The position numbers and the translations under genes were made by a program. Below, one piece after another: positions 21,421 to 31,773 of a stretch of DNA of 64,000 nucleotides; position 1 is the first letter of the stretch, and each line of letters opens with the position of its first letter. Location of the stretch: NCBI GenBank assembly GCA_963978545.1, contig OZ021724.1, positions 100,948,163 through 101,012,162 of the forward strand, in the 5' to 3' direction. The DNA comes from Linyphia triangularis (lineage: Eukaryota; Arthropoda; Arachnida; Araneae; Linyphiidae). The notes beneath the pieces are model-generated. The model was given only the letters and a program-made list of their open reading frames with translations, was not told the origin of the DNA and made no database searches.

Positions 21421-21859
21421 GAGGAAGTCATAATACGGATCATTTCCTATACTCGCTATGTTGCAATTTTCTAGTCCAGTGCATTTAGAAACTACTTTCT
21501 ATAAAACTTTGAAATTTGGTGAGTAGGTGCGAAAAAGATTGCATTAAAAATGAAATGACCTAATGAAATGACATAAATTGTTTTCATTTAATGTCTATCT
21601 ATTATAAATGAAAATTAAAATGGCAGTAGACAAAACTAGGTGGAGCCACTGCATATGCAATGACGTAAGGATTTGAAATATAGAATAAAATATATTAGAC
21701 GCTATTTTCGAGTTTTTAATTGATGCCATTTGATTAAGTGATCATTTTTGTACCTACTCACCAAATGTTAAGGTTTTACATAAAGTGGTTTCTTAATGCA
21801 CTGGGCTAGAAGACTGTAACATAGCTAGTATAGGAAATGATTTTTAACAGGACTTCCTC
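21421..21859. mobile_element. MITE family B, copy 1 (TTAA target)
   Basis: TIRs of more than 100 bp start GAGGAAGTC and contain ATCATTTCCTATACT, CCAGTGCATT and TTTGGTGAGTAGG, inverted at the right end. TTAA flanks both sides (21417-21420 and 21860-21863), the target of piggyBac-type transposases. No ORF. Confidence 0.8.
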
Positions 21860-21934
21860 TTAATTCAGGTACTTTTTTTAATTCAGGTATATTCTCCTCT
21901 TAATTCAGGTTGGTATTCTTTTCAAATCTTTCTT

Positions 21935-22075
21935 TCAAAAATTCAATATTAAATTAAGAACAAATCTGTGGTAACAACACAATAGTGTTTAACAAAAGAG
22001 TAATTAAGTTAATGGTTTCGATACATTTTAATAAAAATTTTTAGTATATTAAATATATATATATATATATATATA
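21935..22075. repeat. Duplicated segment D1, copy a, middle part, with AT microsatellite
   Basis: AATTCAATATTAAATTAAGAACAAAT and TAACAACACAATAG match 29799-29850. It ends in an AT dinucleotide run (22052-22075) that serves as the insertion site of the following LTR. Confidence 0.6.
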
Positions 22076-22538
22076 TGTGGGGGTTAGTGGTTCGGTTTTT
22101 TAAATGTCTAGGGGATTTATTTAGGGAAGCAAAAATGAAATAAAAGAGAAATAAACTTCCAAATCAGAAACGGAAAGTACAGTTAAATTTATTAGACGAA
22201 ACATCACAATCACTTTTAAACAAAACAAAGGGGGGAAAAGTATTAAGTACTACTAGCCAAATGGCAGTACAAGTCGACGAAAACTAAGTGTTTAATTAGT
22301 ACATTACCCAATTAGCGAAGTGAGTTGAGTGCACCCAAAATTGGCGGACAGAGTTCAGCGTGTTTGTTCCCGAATGGGATCCGGTGTGCTTCTGCTTAAA
22401 AAAATAAAATCGCGGAGTACGAATTCGTAATAACAAAAAAAAAGAAAAAGAAACATCGTCTTGCAGTGCCATCTGTCTTTACAAGAGGAAATTGAAATGT
22501 ACGGTAAACAATTGATATGGGATAATAAAAATCCTACA
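22076..22538 (-). repeat. Probable solo LTR (463 bp)
   Basis: On the minus strand it begins TGTAGGATTTTTATTATCCC and ends CCACTAACCCCCACA, i.e. TG...CA. The flanks are TATATA on both sides, though they lie in an AT-rich run. Duplicated segment D1 copy b lacks this piece, so it is an insertion. It has AATAAA near its 3' end. No internal or coding region adjoins it. Confidence 0.5.
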
Positions 22539-22544
22539 TATATA

Positions 22545-22800
22545 TTCTATCACTTCTTTAAAATAAATGGCATTCTTTTTCCACAGTGTGCTTATAGGGA
22601 ATTATACTGAATCAAGAAGTAATGAAAGTCACTTCCATCTTTTAGACACCTAATTCAACAGGATTCTTCAAGTTGGCATATGACTTTAACACTCAAGGCA
22701 TGAATCTTTTATTTTAAATGTAAGTTTTCAAAGTAGTCAAAGAACTCTTTAAATTAACACTTCAACGTTGAGTATATTGGAAATATAATTTATAATCGAA
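22545..22800. repeat. Duplicated segment D1, copy a, right part
   Basis: TTCCACAGTGTGCTTAT, ATCTTTTAGACACCT, TCTTCAAGTTGGCATATGAC and ATGAATCTTTTATT match 30000-30130 in order. It adjoins the start of the LINE. Confidence 0.65.
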
Positions 22801-22801
22801 C

Positions 22802-23722
22802 ATGGCGGAAAGTAGAGAGGTGGGTGTTTCTGCTCCTCCGGTTTTTGACTTAAATTTTTTGAATGAATCTCTTGAAGGTCTTTTTGGGATTTTTTCTTCT
22901 GTTTGTGAAAAAAGGTCTGGCTCAGCCAAGGATAAAGTTGATTTTGAGACTAGAATGGAAAATATTTTGGACTGTTATAGACGATCTTTGAAGGTTTCTG
23001 CTGACCATTGTGTACAAGCGGTCGCTCTGGAGGTTCATCCCAATCTTAGTTTTGATATTAAACAATGCTTTGTTGACGTTGTCTCAAAGCTTGATGTGTT
23101 CCGGGAGGAAGTTAGGGGTCGATTCTCTATACTTGAAAAGACAGTCGGTGTGGTGTCTAATACACCTAAAACTTCCTTAAAGCCGCAAAGTCATCTTGTA
23201 TCTATTCCTGTTTTGCCCACAACTAAACCTGTTGATAGCATAACTTATGCTGATGTACTGAGTTCAAATTTTTATAGCGTGTCAGCCTCTTCGGATACAT
23301 CTTCCAATGTTCCAGTCGCTACCGGGAACAGCCCTATTCCTGCTGTGCCTTCAGCTCTATTGGGTTCTAAAGTCATCGAAAGGAAGAAATCTCCTGTGAT
23401 CATGGGTAAGAGACAGGTTTCCTCTGTAAGAGTAGTGAAATCTGAAAGAATGCGTAGAATTCTTGTGAATCGATTCCACCCTGATACTAAAACAGTTGAC
23501 ATAACTGATTTAATTGGTAATGTTGACTATACATTTGAATGTGTTCAAATTGATACCAGAAACAAAGAACTTTACGCGTCTTTTGTCCTGTCTACTGCTG
23601 TTGACAATTTCGATAAGCTCTGTGATCCTAATTTATGGCCGGATGGTATAAACATTCTAGATTTCAGAGGTATTCCAAAAAGAATAATCGATAAAGCAAT
23701 AATAATTAACCCACTGTGTTGA
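22802..23722 (+). CDS. Non-LTR retrotransposon ORF1 protein
   Basis: A 306-codon intact ORF just upstream of a LINE ORF2. ORF1 proteins of this class bind the element RNA. The N-terminal half is helical and acidic with no clear motif; residues 120-200 are Ser/Pro-rich and low in complexity. The C-terminal 100 residues (from VRVVKSERMRRILVNRF to WPDGINILDFRG) look like the RRM-like terminal domain common in arthropod LINE ORF1 proteins, whose last block often reads LWPxGxxVxxF. I see no CCHC knuckle. ORF2 follows within about 20 bp. The absence of stops contrasts with the many breaks in ORF2. Confidence 0.65.
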   Translation: MAESREVGVSAPPVFDLNFLNESLEGLFGIFSSVCEKRSGSAKDKVDFETRMENILDCYRRSLKVSADHCVQAVALEVHPNLSFDIKQCFVDVVSKLDVFREEVRGRFSILEKTVGVVSNTPKTSLKPQSHLVSIPVLPTTKPVDSITYADVLSSNFYSVSASSDTSSNVPVATGNSPIPAVPSALLGSKVIERKKSPVIMGKRQVSSVRVVKSERMRRILVNRFHPDTKTVDITDLIGNVDYTFECVQIDTRNKELYASFVLSTAVDNFDKLCDPNLWPDGINILDFRGIPKRIIDKAIIINPLC

Positions 23723-23743
23723 CTATCTGGCCAGCTTGAAGAA

Positions 23744-26611
23744 GTGACTAATACAAATCCTGGAAATGTTTATCCTATACCGAAAATGTTGGAATCTCGC
23801 GAAAATGCATTGACTTTTTATTACCAGAATGTTAGGGGTTTGAGAAACAAGGTTTCTGATATCTTCTGTTCTGCTGCCTCTGATGATATTGTATATTTAA
23901 CGGAAACTTGGCTTTGTAGTGATATTTACTCATCTGATTTATTTGATGATAGATTTATTGTTCTTCGGGCTGATCGTGATTCGAATACAAGTAATTGTAA
24001 ACGAGGTGTACTGATTGCAGTCAAAAAGTGTTTTACAGTTGTTCAGATTGATGTCACTGAACTTGGTCTTGAGTGTATTTTTATCTCTATTAATTCGAAC
24101 TATCGTAAAAAAAATGCTTTTGTATGTGATCTATTTTCCACCTAATTCTAGTTATGATAATTATGTTAAGTTCTTTGATTTTTTCTCAACCCTTGGCTCC
24201 TACGAAAACATTTTTATCTGTGGTGATTTTAATTTATCTATTACAGGTGATTTTCATGGCTGTTATTATATTGATTCTAAGATTAAGGAATTACATAATT
24301 TTATGCAACTGTATAACCTAAACCAGCTTAACACTGTACCTAACTGCAATAACAAATATTTAGACCTGATCCTGTGTAATATTGACTTATGCAATGTTTC
24401 CCTTGGTCATTGTGATAGACCCTTCGTTTTAGAAGATAATCATCACCCTGCACTGTCCATTGATATTTGTTTTATGCCTGTTCGTAATAATAATCGTGGT
24501 CATAAATTGATGAAGTTTGATTACAAAAGAACTGATTTTTTAAATATGTGGTATCTGTTAATATCGATTAACTGGAACTTTTTAAATGCTTTTAGTGATG
24601 TTAATTTAGCTGTTTCTTATTTTTATGACTATCTACATCAAGTTTTTATTCAGACTATACCTATGATAATGGTTTAAAAAAAATTTCCCTTTTGGTACTC
24701 GAGTGATACTAAGAAGTTAATTAAGAAAAAGGGTAGAATACGTAAATTGGCTTTCAGAAGTGGTGATCCAAGCATTTTTGCTGAATTTAGGTCATTGAGA
24801 TCTCTTGTAAAGGTCAAACTTAAACAGGACTACGCTTCTTACATTCTCAACACTGAAAATAAACTTATTTCCGATCCTAAAAAGTTCTGGTCTTTTTTTA
24901 AGAAATCTAAATCAATGCCAAATACTTTCCAATATAATAATATAGGATATGATAATAATGAGGATATTGCTAATGTTTTTGCTAATTATTTTAACTGTGT
25001 TTATAAATCAAGCACTGATTATGTCAGTAGTTCTGTAATCTATGATTATAGTATTTGTGATTTGGTGAAAATCGATTGTGTTTCCTATGAAGATGTTGTT
25101 TTGGCAATTCAAGAATTAAAATCTTCTTTATCGGTAGGTGTTGATCAGGTACCCTCGTTTATTATTAAGGGTTGTTCCGAGGGGCCGGTTTATCCTCTTC
25201 TTATCTTATTTAATCTTTCTTTGAAAACAAATACTTTCCCTGATACTTGGAAGCAAACGAAAATTATTCCTGTTTTCAAGAAAGGAGATTCAACTGATTG
25301 TAAAAATTATCGACCAATTTCAGTATTGAGCCCTTTTTCCAAGATTTTTGAAATCATAATGTATAAAAAATTATTTCATCAGGTTAAAAACATTATTTCT
25401 TTGAATCAACGCGGATTTATCCCTAACGATCTACACTTACAAATTTGTTTTGTTTAACTAATAAGATTATTTCCTCTATGGAATGTGGCTATCAACTTGA
25501 TGTAATTTATACTGATTTCTCTAAAGCTTTTGATTCAATCGACTTTGGTATTCTTTTGAAAAAAGTTAAGTAATATGGGTTTTCATTGCAATCTTACCGA
25601 TTGGTTCTTTTCATATTTAAGTAATAGAGTAATAGAATGTTATATGTTTATTTTAAAGATGCAATTTCTAACAAATTTACTAATTCTTCTGGTGTCCCGC
25701 AAGGCTCTAATTTGGGACCCCTGCTTTTTATTTTATTTATCAATGATCTTTGTGATATTTTTAAATTCTGTTATTTTCTTTTGTTTGTTGATGACCTTAA
25801 AATGTTTAGATCCATTTGTACCATTGCAGATGCTGAGGAGTTGCAGTTGGATATTGATGGCCTTTATCGTTGGTGTAGCGTTAATAGTTTATTTCTAAAT
25901 ATTGATAAATGCAGTGTTATAAGTTTTACCCGTAAAAAACAAGCTTTTTCTTATCCTTATTATGTCAATAATTAAACTTTAATTCGTTTTGACCATATCA
26001 GAGATCTTGGCGTCATTTTTGATTCTAAACTTGATTTTTCTCTTCATATTGATGATATTATCTTAAAGGCTCATAAGATGCTTGGTTTTCTTAAACGTAA
26101 TACAAAAGATTTTTCTAATCCTCAGGCTCTTAAAACTCTTTATTTTAGTTTGGTCCGTTCAAATCTTGAATACTGCCCACTTATTTGGGACCCTTACTGT
26201 AACAATAAAATTATAATTCTTGAAAGGGTTCAGACTAAATTTATGCGTTATCTTTATTATAAGGGTAACCATTATAATTCTCATTATCTCTCCTCTTCTT
26301 TCCTCCGCAATTTCTTCAGCATCCCCAGTTTCAAATCTAGACGTGAGCTTTCTTGTGTTTCTTTCTTTTACAAAGTCCTTAATAATTTTATTGATTGCAT
26401 TGAGATCCATAATTCCATTAAATTTGCTGTACCGACCAATACTCGTAGCCAAAATTTATTTATTACTGTTTTTACCAAATATAACTACATTGACAACTTT
26501 TGTTTGTATAAATTTTATAGAATTTTTAATTTGATTTCTGATGATTTGGATATTTTTAATTTATTTTTATCTATGTTCAAGGCTAAATGTCTGCTGGTTT
26601 TAAATGTGTAA
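23744..26611 (+). pseudogene. Broken non-LTR retrotransposon ORF2: AP endonuclease and reverse transcriptase
   Basis: Blocks of one ORF2 in at least three frames. 23744-24145 holds the endonuclease start (YYQNVRGLRNK, TETWL). 24015-24677 holds the GDFN and DNHHPAL endonuclease motifs in a shifted frame. 24747-25457 holds the RT start (FKKGDSTDCKNYRPISVL, NQRGF). 25465-25560 continues to TDFSKAFDS. 25637-25975 holds SSGVPQGSNLGPLLFILFINDL and the catalytic box as FVDD instead of the usual F/YADD. 26078-26611 is the C-terminal region (SLVRSNLEYCPLIWDP). Breaks: a frameshift at 24.1 kb, a stop at 24675, a stop at 25455, shifts near 25570 and 25630, and an in-frame stop at 25973. It is an APE-type LINE; I would place it in the Jockey/CR1 assemblage but cannot fix the clade. 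Confidence 0.85.
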
Positions 26612-26699
26612 TCTTGTTTTGTTACTATTGTTTGCTTGTTTGTAAAGTACTATTCCTGGTACACTTTAAATGGAATTTTTTTCTGTAGTGTGCTTTATG

Positions 26700-26703
26700 A
26701 TAA

Positions 26704-26734
<31 letters not shown>

Positions 26735-26738
26735 ATAC
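26700..26738 (+). repeat. TAAA-repeat 3' tail of the LINE
   Basis: About nine TAAA/AAAT units directly after the LINE 3'UTR, where a target-primed element carries its simple-repeat tail. A target duplication was not found. Confidence 0.75.
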
Positions 26739-26937
26739 ATATTTTAGCTAAAAAATTTCAGAAGTCATTGCCAAACTTTTTCTAAGAGTCTAAGCAAAAC
26801 AGCGTTTTAATGATATTAGTACTCTGTTTTGTATTAGAAACAATGATATTAAAGTTTTTAAGGATCAAAAGTTAAAGTTGAGCATGAACATGAACTTAAA
26901 ATAGTTTATTTTTTATTTTTATGATTGATTATGAAGT

Positions 26938-27357
26938 TGTGGTGATATCGTGTACAAATGACAGATACAACACCTAGGCTCTAGAGGTCACTTTTGTCTA
27001 GTGGTTAGCGCGTCTGTCTTCTGATCTAAAAGTCCCTGGTTCCACTCTCCTTTAGCGCACATTTCTACATTGGTGAACCGCTTATTCGACCACATCAGTG
27101 GCGCCATCTACTGCACGACTACCACCTCAGCAACCTCTGACGACTCACAGCCACACGCAACGCACTCAACTCACACGCAAGCAATTCAATCATTCACTCT
27201 CTCGCGACTCACTGGCAAGGGGTTATATGGTGGTATCGTGTACAAATGACAGACACAACACCTAGGCACTAGTGGTCACTTTTGTCTAGTGGTTAGAGCA
27301 CCTGTCTTTTGATCTACGAGTACCTGGTTCGATTCTCCGTTTGCACATATCGCTACA
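26938..27357 (+). mobile_element. TRIM-like LTR element T4 (420 bp, TSD AAGT)
   Basis: The clearest copy of the family. LTRs 26938-27069 and 27226-27357 are both 132 bp. AAGT flanks both ends (26934-26937 and 27358-27361). The 5' LTR starts TGTGGTG and ends TTTCTACA, and is followed directly by TTGGTGAACCGC (PBS). The 3' LTR is preceded by ACTGGCAAGGGGTTA (PPT), nearly the PPT of gypsy element 1. Both LTRs carry TTTTGTCTAGTGGTTAG (A-box-like, as in tRNA-Glu) and a B-box-like GGTTCGATTCTCC or GGTTCCACTCTCC. The internal region is only 156 bp, without an ORF. Confidence 0.87.
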
Positions 27358-27461
27358 AAGTTATCCCTCCGTTCACCGTAATTCGTGACTGAAAAAAATC
27401 TGTTTCTCAATTAAAAACATATATATATTTTCAAGAGGCTCGAAGCGTGGCTCAGATTTAA

Positions 27462-28120
27462 GGGGAAATCCTATACTAAACTTCAACTTAACTAAACATC
27501 ACTTAGACGATAGATCGTCACAGTGCTCATAGGTATTTAATCCATTTTGGCGGAGTGAAGACATAATTCTCGCCAAACCTTATAGCCTTTTGTTCTCTAC
27601 AGGGTTGAGGTTTGGCGAACATTATGCTTTCACGCCGCCAAAATGGATTAAATACCTGTGACGATCTACCGTCTAAGTGATGTTTAGTTAAGTTGAAGTT
27701 TAGTATAGTAAGGATCATTCCCTATACTCGCTGTGTAACAATCTTCTAGCCTAGTGCATTTAGAAACTACTTTCTAATAATCACCTTGAAATTTGGTGTT
27801 TAGGGAAGGAATACGAACACCTAATGATGGGACATCAATTGTTTTCCTTTAATGCCTATCTATTATAAATTAAAAATGAAATAGCAAAAAACAAAACCAG
27901 GTGGAGCCACTGCATATGCATTGGCATAAGGATTTCAAATATAAAATGAAATATATTATACATTATTTTCGAGTTTTTAATTTATGTCTTTTATTAAAGT
28001 GATATTTTTTGTACCTACTCGCCAAATTTCAAGGCTTTATAGAAAGTAGATTCTAAATGCACTGGGCTAGAAGATTGTAACATAACGAGTATATTGAATG
28101 TTTCTTACAAGGACTTCCTT
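27462..28120. mobile_element. MITE family B, copy 2 (TTAA target), disrupted by MITE A
   Basis: TTAA flanks at 27458-27461 and 28121-28124. The left TIR (GGGGAAATCCTA...GTAAGGATCATTCC) is split by MITE A at 27474-27705; the rest matches copies at 21421 and 28249 (CAGTGCATT, GTGGAGCCACTGCATATGCA). Without the nested element it is about 425 bp. The ORF at 27527-27718 is chance. Confidence 0.82.
27474..27705. mobile_element. Foldback MITE family A, copy 2 (232 bp), nested in MITE B
   Basis: Palindrome with ends TACTAAACTTCAACTTAACT; one arm lacks a few bases compared with copy 1. TA is duplicated at 27472-27473 and 27706-27707. The unoccupied form of the site is visible in MITE B copy 3 (TCCTAGTAAGGATC at 28256), which has one TA. 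This shows that TA is the target and that the element begins with its own TA. Confidence 0.88.
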
Positions 28121-28248
28121 TTAAATAGTAAATTAATATTTTTCGTGTCACAATTAAAAGCTAAACTAAGAGAGGGAGAGAGTGAAGAATCTGATAGAAA
28201 ATAGTCTTAATATCAATAAGATTATCAGAATTCTTGTAAGTTTCACTA

Positions 28249-28770
28249 GAGGAAGTCCTAGTAAGGATCATTCCATATACCCGCTATGTTACAATCTTCT
28301 ATCCCAGTGCATTAAGAAACTACTTTCCTTAAAATCTTGGTGAGTAGGTACGAAAATGATCACCTAATGAAATGACATAAATTAAAAACTCGAAAACAGC
28401 GTCTAATATATTTTATTTTATATTTAAAATACTTATGTTATTGCATATACTGTGGCTCTACCTGGTTTTGTCTATTACTATTTTAATTTTCATTTAAAAT
28501 AGGTAGACATTAAATGAAAATATTTATGTCATTTTATTATGGTATCTTTTTCGTACCTACTCACCATATGTCAGGGTTTTATACAGAGTAAGAGAATAAA
28601 ATACATTAGACGCTATTTTCAAGTTTATAATTTATGTCATTTCATTAAGTGATCATTTTTGTACCTACTCACCAAATGTCAAGGTTTTATAGAAAGTAGT
28701 TTCTAAATGCACTGGGCTAGAAGAATGTAACATAGCGAGTATAGGGAATCATCCTTACTAGGATTTCCTC
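28249..28770. mobile_element. MITE family B, copy 3
   Basis: Ends GAGGAAGTCCTAGTAAGGAT and inverted at ATCCTTACTAGGATTTCCTC. Right flank TTAA (28771-28774), left flank ACTA (mutated). The interior is rearranged, with repeated TACCTACTCACCA blocks at about 28553 and 28660. A TCATTTCATTAAGTGATC block is shared with the other copies. Confidence 0.75.
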
Positions 28771-28780
28771 TTAATAATAA

Positions 28781-28885
28781 TCACCCCCTGGGTGATTATT
28801 ATTCAAATTCATCATTTTAAAAAGTTGTAAAAAAGGAACACTTGTCAGAATAATGGGACCTGAATGTATGCGAAGGAGGATAGTG
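28781..28885. repeat. Repeat R3, copy a
   Basis: Begins with the 19-bp palindrome AATCACCCCCTGGGTGATT and continues TTATTATTCA...GTCAGAATAATGGGACCTGAATGT. Nearly the same at 32945-33050. Class unknown. Confidence 0.65.
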
Positions 28886-28949
28886 GTTTTGAATTGCATA
28901 AAAAATGTTTTAAATAGTTTTGCCCTTATGCCATACAATTTCCCAATTC

Positions 28950-30150
28950 GTTGAAGATGTACAGCTCAAATTTCAGATTAATTTGACCAAACTTTTTAAA
29001 ATTTGAAATTTAATTATAAACTACGCATGAATAAGAAATACGTCAAATTTTGTATGTGTTCTAATTGATACATCAGGTAATTTTTTGGACGTCACAAAAT
29101 CGATTAAAAAAAAAAAAAAAAAAAAAAATAGTACGTTTCCAATAAGTTCACTTTTTCACATACACGAGCTCACATTTCCCAAGCTTTTATATGCAAGATG
29201 ATAAACATGAGAAGTTAGCAATTCAAATTCATTCCTAACGCATTATTGGAAACAATGTCTACACTGTTGGAATTCATAAAATTCAGTGTTATAACCGTAG
29301 GTTGTAACAATCTCTCATTTCTATCTTCCAACAATGGAGTGAATTACGTCTGAAGACCATTATTGGGATTTCATTCATTTCGACGCCATTTTGGAAAAAA
29401 AATCGATCGCTCATATTAAGGGAAAACTTTTCCTATTTTCAAGAGTGATTTCAATAAATAGAAGGCGTGTATTTTCGTATGTCATCTAATAGTTACTTGT
29501 ATATTGAATGTGAAAAATATATTTCATGTTTTCAGGGATTTCGAAAATATTTCACATTGTATTTAAGAGCAGATTATTCAATACGACTTTTGATTATAAT
29601 TTCATAAAAACTACTATATGCTACTTCTGTAAATATCATTGCGTTGATTTATCGTATATGTTATCTCATTTTGTGTTATTTTAAGGTCACTTTTTATTAT
29701 GTATTTTTATTCACTTACAGTTTTAACTTCAACTAATTTATTCCCATTTTGTTTTGTTTTGCTATATTTTCTCTTTATTTTGTTCCCTTGTTTCTTAAAT
29801 TCAATATTTATTAAGAACATATCTATGGGATTTGTAACACAATCACTAAAAAAAAATCTCTTTAAAAAATACAAAACATCCATGTCTCTGAATAAAATAG
29901 TAATTCAAGATATAAGAGTTATTATGTTAATGAACAGTGGCATTTTAATAATAATTATTATCCTTTGACCTGTTTTTATTAAAATTAAAACACATTATTT
30001 CCACAGTGTTCTTATGGAAAGTTAAGTGGAGTTAAAAACTGATGAACGTCATCTTTTAGACACATCTTTCTACTAGCTTCTTCAAGTTGGCATATGACAT
30101 TCGGTGATAAAGGTATGAATCTTTTATTATTTTATACGAGTTTTTACATT
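28950..30150. repeat. Duplicated segment D1, copy b
   Basis: Uninterrupted counterpart of 18570-22740; see the copy a parts. The ORF 29699-29968 lies here, has no family resemblance and is broken in copy a, so it is not called. Confidence 0.65.
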
Positions 30151-30201
30151 CTTTTAAGAAGATTTGTTAACCTTTATACCGCTAACGTTAATTTGAAAAA
30201 A

Positions 30202-30232
30202 CTGAGAAAAAGGTCATGTACCTTTTTCTCAG
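30202..30232. other. Perfect 13-bp inverted repeat (hairpin)
   Basis: CTGAGAAAAAGGT, loop CATGT, ACCTTTTTCTCAG. A perfect 13-bp stem outside any recognised element. It could be a foldback remnant; no transcript evidence is available. Confidence 0.6.
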
Positions 30233-30411
30233 AAAGTAACTGACATAGAAGCCTAATTTTTTAATGCATTTAGCAGACACTTGTTATTCAACTGATGTTA
30301 ACTTTTGATTGTAATTCATTTAAATTTTTCTTTAATAGGAATTTTCGTGAAAGTCACTGAAATTTGTTAGATTTGTTAGCCAAAATAAGCTGAAACAAAA
30401 AACAGTTTTAA

Positions 30412-31131
30412 GGGGGTCCAGTACCGAAATTTCTTCAAAAATCCCAATTTTTTTTCTTTCTGATTTTAAAAAATAGTTCATACATTCCTGAAGAGAATGA
30501 TGTTTTTATCTTATTCCTCCGGTGATTAGAACGCCACAAAATTACCTGTGATTTAAACATCACTAATGGGCGTAACACATTGAAGCGTCTGCCTAAAGTG
30601 CGTTTTTCGAGCACTAGTGTTTTTCACAGATGTTGCATATTCAAATCGATATATCTCCAGAACCATTAACAATTGGCTATTCAAATTTTTGGAGCATTTA
30701 ATTTATATAGTTTTAAATATTTTGTCTTCACAGAATTTTATTTTTTTAATTCTGTTTTAAAATATAACATTTAGCATAAAAGATAACATAAAAAAAGCAA
30801 AAATTTCAATATTTTAACTTTTAAATTTTTTTTTTTTAATTCACCTATCAAAATTCTGTGAAGACAATTTTTTTTTATATAATTATGTATTACAGAAAGC
30901 TTTAACTTTGAAAAAAAAAATCATTTTTTCTTGACTTATACCAAAATACGCAAACATCAATTATTATGGATTTTTCTTGGTTTTTAATTTTTTTTTTAAA
31001 TAACTAAACACAATATTTAAAAAAACATTTCTCAAAGATATATAAATAGTATCTCAAACATAAAATAAATTTTTGACATAAAAATGTACATAAATAAAGT
31101 TTTTTTTTTTTGTTTTCGGTACCGGACCCCC
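30412..31131. mobile_element. MITE family F (720 bp, TTAA target)
   Basis: TIRs GGGGGTCCAGTACCGAAA and, inverted, GGGGGTCCGGTACCGAAA, with TTAA at 30408-30411 and 31132-31135. The interior is very AT-rich with no coding capacity. Its TTAA target suggests a piggyBac-type transposase, but the TIR differs from MITE B. Confidence 0.8.
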
Positions 31132-31135
31132 TTAA

Positions 31136-31770
31136 AACAACAACAAAATCTCACTTTAGCATATACTTCTTATTTATGAACACGACAGCCCCTACAGGCC
31201 TTGGCTGCCTCAACCGCCTCATCTCCAACTTTTCCTATCAATGGCAACTCTTCTCCAATTATTTGCTTTTAAGACGCTTAGGTCTTTCACAGCGTCATCT
31301 AACCATCTAGTAAGACTGCCCAAGCCGGAGAACTCACCCCGAAGGGTTTAGAGTTGGGATAAACCCCGGCCGTTGGGGTTTAACATCTAGGTTAACCATC
31401 TAGTTGGGGTTTTTCCTCTGGCCTGTGATCCCTTAGGGTTTTTAACGTCGCGATTTTAACTGCATTATTTTCAGGGCTTCTCCAAACGAGGCCAAGCCAT
31501 ATATTTACTATTACTCCGGATGACCTGTTCTATCCGAGATAGCATGAAAGCTTACGAAAACCTTGTCATTAGACTTGCAGTTATAAGGTTAAAGAGTAAC
31601 CCTCTGACAAGGGTTTGAAAAGGACTGCCGTGACGATCCTGCAAAGTAACACCTTTTGACAAGGGTATGTAAAGGGAAGAATTCCAAGGTTGCAGTAACC
31701 CTCCTTTTTACAAGGATGATTATATCTTGCGGCAGATCAGATACCCTTTCCCCCGTAAAACGTGTGTGAC
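31136..31770. other. Unassigned stretch with imperfect short repeats
   Basis: Less AT-rich than its surroundings. GGGGTTT-containing phrases recur (AAACCCCGGCCGTTGGGGTTT, 31363-31383, nearly palindromic) and CTCTGACAAGGGT/TTTTGACAAGGGT recur at 31601 and 31656. No gene was identified; the minus-strand ORF 31589-31870 has no family resemblance. Confidence 0.4.
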
Positions 31771-31773
31771 AAG

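Noticed and set aside
29699..29968. 89-codon hydrophobic ORF
   Set aside because: Lies in duplicated segment D1 and is not open in the other copy; composition is explained by T-rich DNA.
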